Shown here: positions 11,796-11,940 of the stretch, piece after piece
Numbering within the stretch: position 1 is the stretch's first letter
Layout: each line of letters opens with the position of its first letter
Source of the DNA: an uncultured Clostridia bacterium
GTDB taxonomy: Bacteria > Bacillota > Clostridia > Oscillospirales > Acutalibacteraceae
Direction of reading: 5' to 3'
Assembly: GCA_945875045.1 (NCBI GenBank)
Contig: CAMCIX010000016.1
Location: 1-11,940, forward strand
DNA length: 11,940 bases
Notes under the pieces: generated by a model
The model's input: the letters and a program-made list of their open reading frames with translations, nothing else
Database searches by the model: none
What the model was told of the DNA's origin: nothing
Program-made: the position numbers and the translations under genes

Positions 11796-11940
11796 TTGTC
11801 AGCTACAAAGAAATTTCACATTACGGCGCTTAGCGTTGTTTCCTGTTTTGCAGTCGTTTGTCTGCACACAAGTAGTTTTTGGGACTTTTCAAAAAGCCTA
11901 AATTGGATAGCGGGAAACCTTGTTGAAAGCGTTTTCTACT
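11796..11940 (+). CDS. Acyltransferase-3-like membrane protein, N-terminal fragment
   Basis: Only the first 48 codons are present; the gene runs off the window. The TTG at 11796 is proposed as start because AAAGGAG (11781-11787) lies 8 bases upstream and no better start is in frame. The peptide begins MSATKKFHITALSVVSCFAV, then VCLHTSSFWDFS, then WIAGNLVESVFY. This pattern (short basic start, hydrophobic helix ending in LHT, then FW and a second helix with N-x-x-E-S-x-F-Y) matches the first helices of acyltransferase family 3, such as WecH/YiaH and surface-polysaccharide O-acyltransferases. In these the His of the first helix is important for activity. Substrate cannot be told from this fragment. 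Confidence 0.6.
   Translation, partial: MSATKKFHITALSVVSCFAVVCLHTSSFWDFSKSLNWIAGNLVESVFY

Overview
The window reads as a fragment of a spore-forming, probably gut-associated Clostridia (Bacillota) genome, most likely a metagenome or isolate draft contig. This is inference from gene content: a Clostridia-type pyrF-pyrE-pyrB-pyrI order with a zinc-binding PyrI chain, a SleC-like SpoIID/peptidoglycan-binding pair, strong AGGAGG-type ribosome sites, and TTG/GTG starts. The first 46 bases are not genomic: they are the end of an Illumina P5 oligo, an i5 index and the Nextera read-1/mosaic-end adapter. Biology starts at base 47.

Layout. 47-2609: the 3' part of a pyrimidine operon (pyrF fragment, pyrE, pyrB, pyrI) closed by a clean intrinsic terminator. 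2715-3638: an S1-domain RNA-binding protein. 3639-4084: a gene-free convergent region packed with repeats (heptamer arrays, hairpins and a 174-bp element). 4085-6058 (minus strand): a two-gene unit that together has the domain set of the spore cortex-lytic enzyme SleC. 6116-7022: plsY with a good promoter; its terminator is split by a second, base-for-base identical copy of the 174-bp element. 7042-9650: lemA, a TPM/YgcG-like protein and a DacF-like D-Ala-D-Ala carboxypeptidase. 9647-10072: a self-contained cassette, a four-helix-bundle (S23/IVP family) gene between 35-bp inverted heptamer arrays. 10211-11644: an RlmD/RumA-type 23S rRNA m5U methyltransferase whose 3' end runs into a multi-hairpin repeat. 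11796-end: the start of an acyltransferase-3-like membrane protein.

The housekeeping genes are ordinary. The interest lies in the repeats, nearly all of which sit at gene 3' ends. (1) A 174-bp palindromic, MITE-like element occurs twice with 100% identity. Each copy is flanked by a direct duplication of a complete, different hairpin (22 bp and 20 bp), which marks it as a recently mobile element that targets hairpins or terminators. (2) Period-7 arrays of about 28-35 bp occur six times, five of them touching or within about 20 bp of a stop codon. Two of them, inverted and 33/35 complementary, bracket the four-helix-bundle gene in a layout like the intervening sequences of 23S rRNA, but here between protein genes. 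(3) A hairpin string after the rRNA methyltransferase supplies that gene's stop codon and can fold in two mutually exclusive ways.
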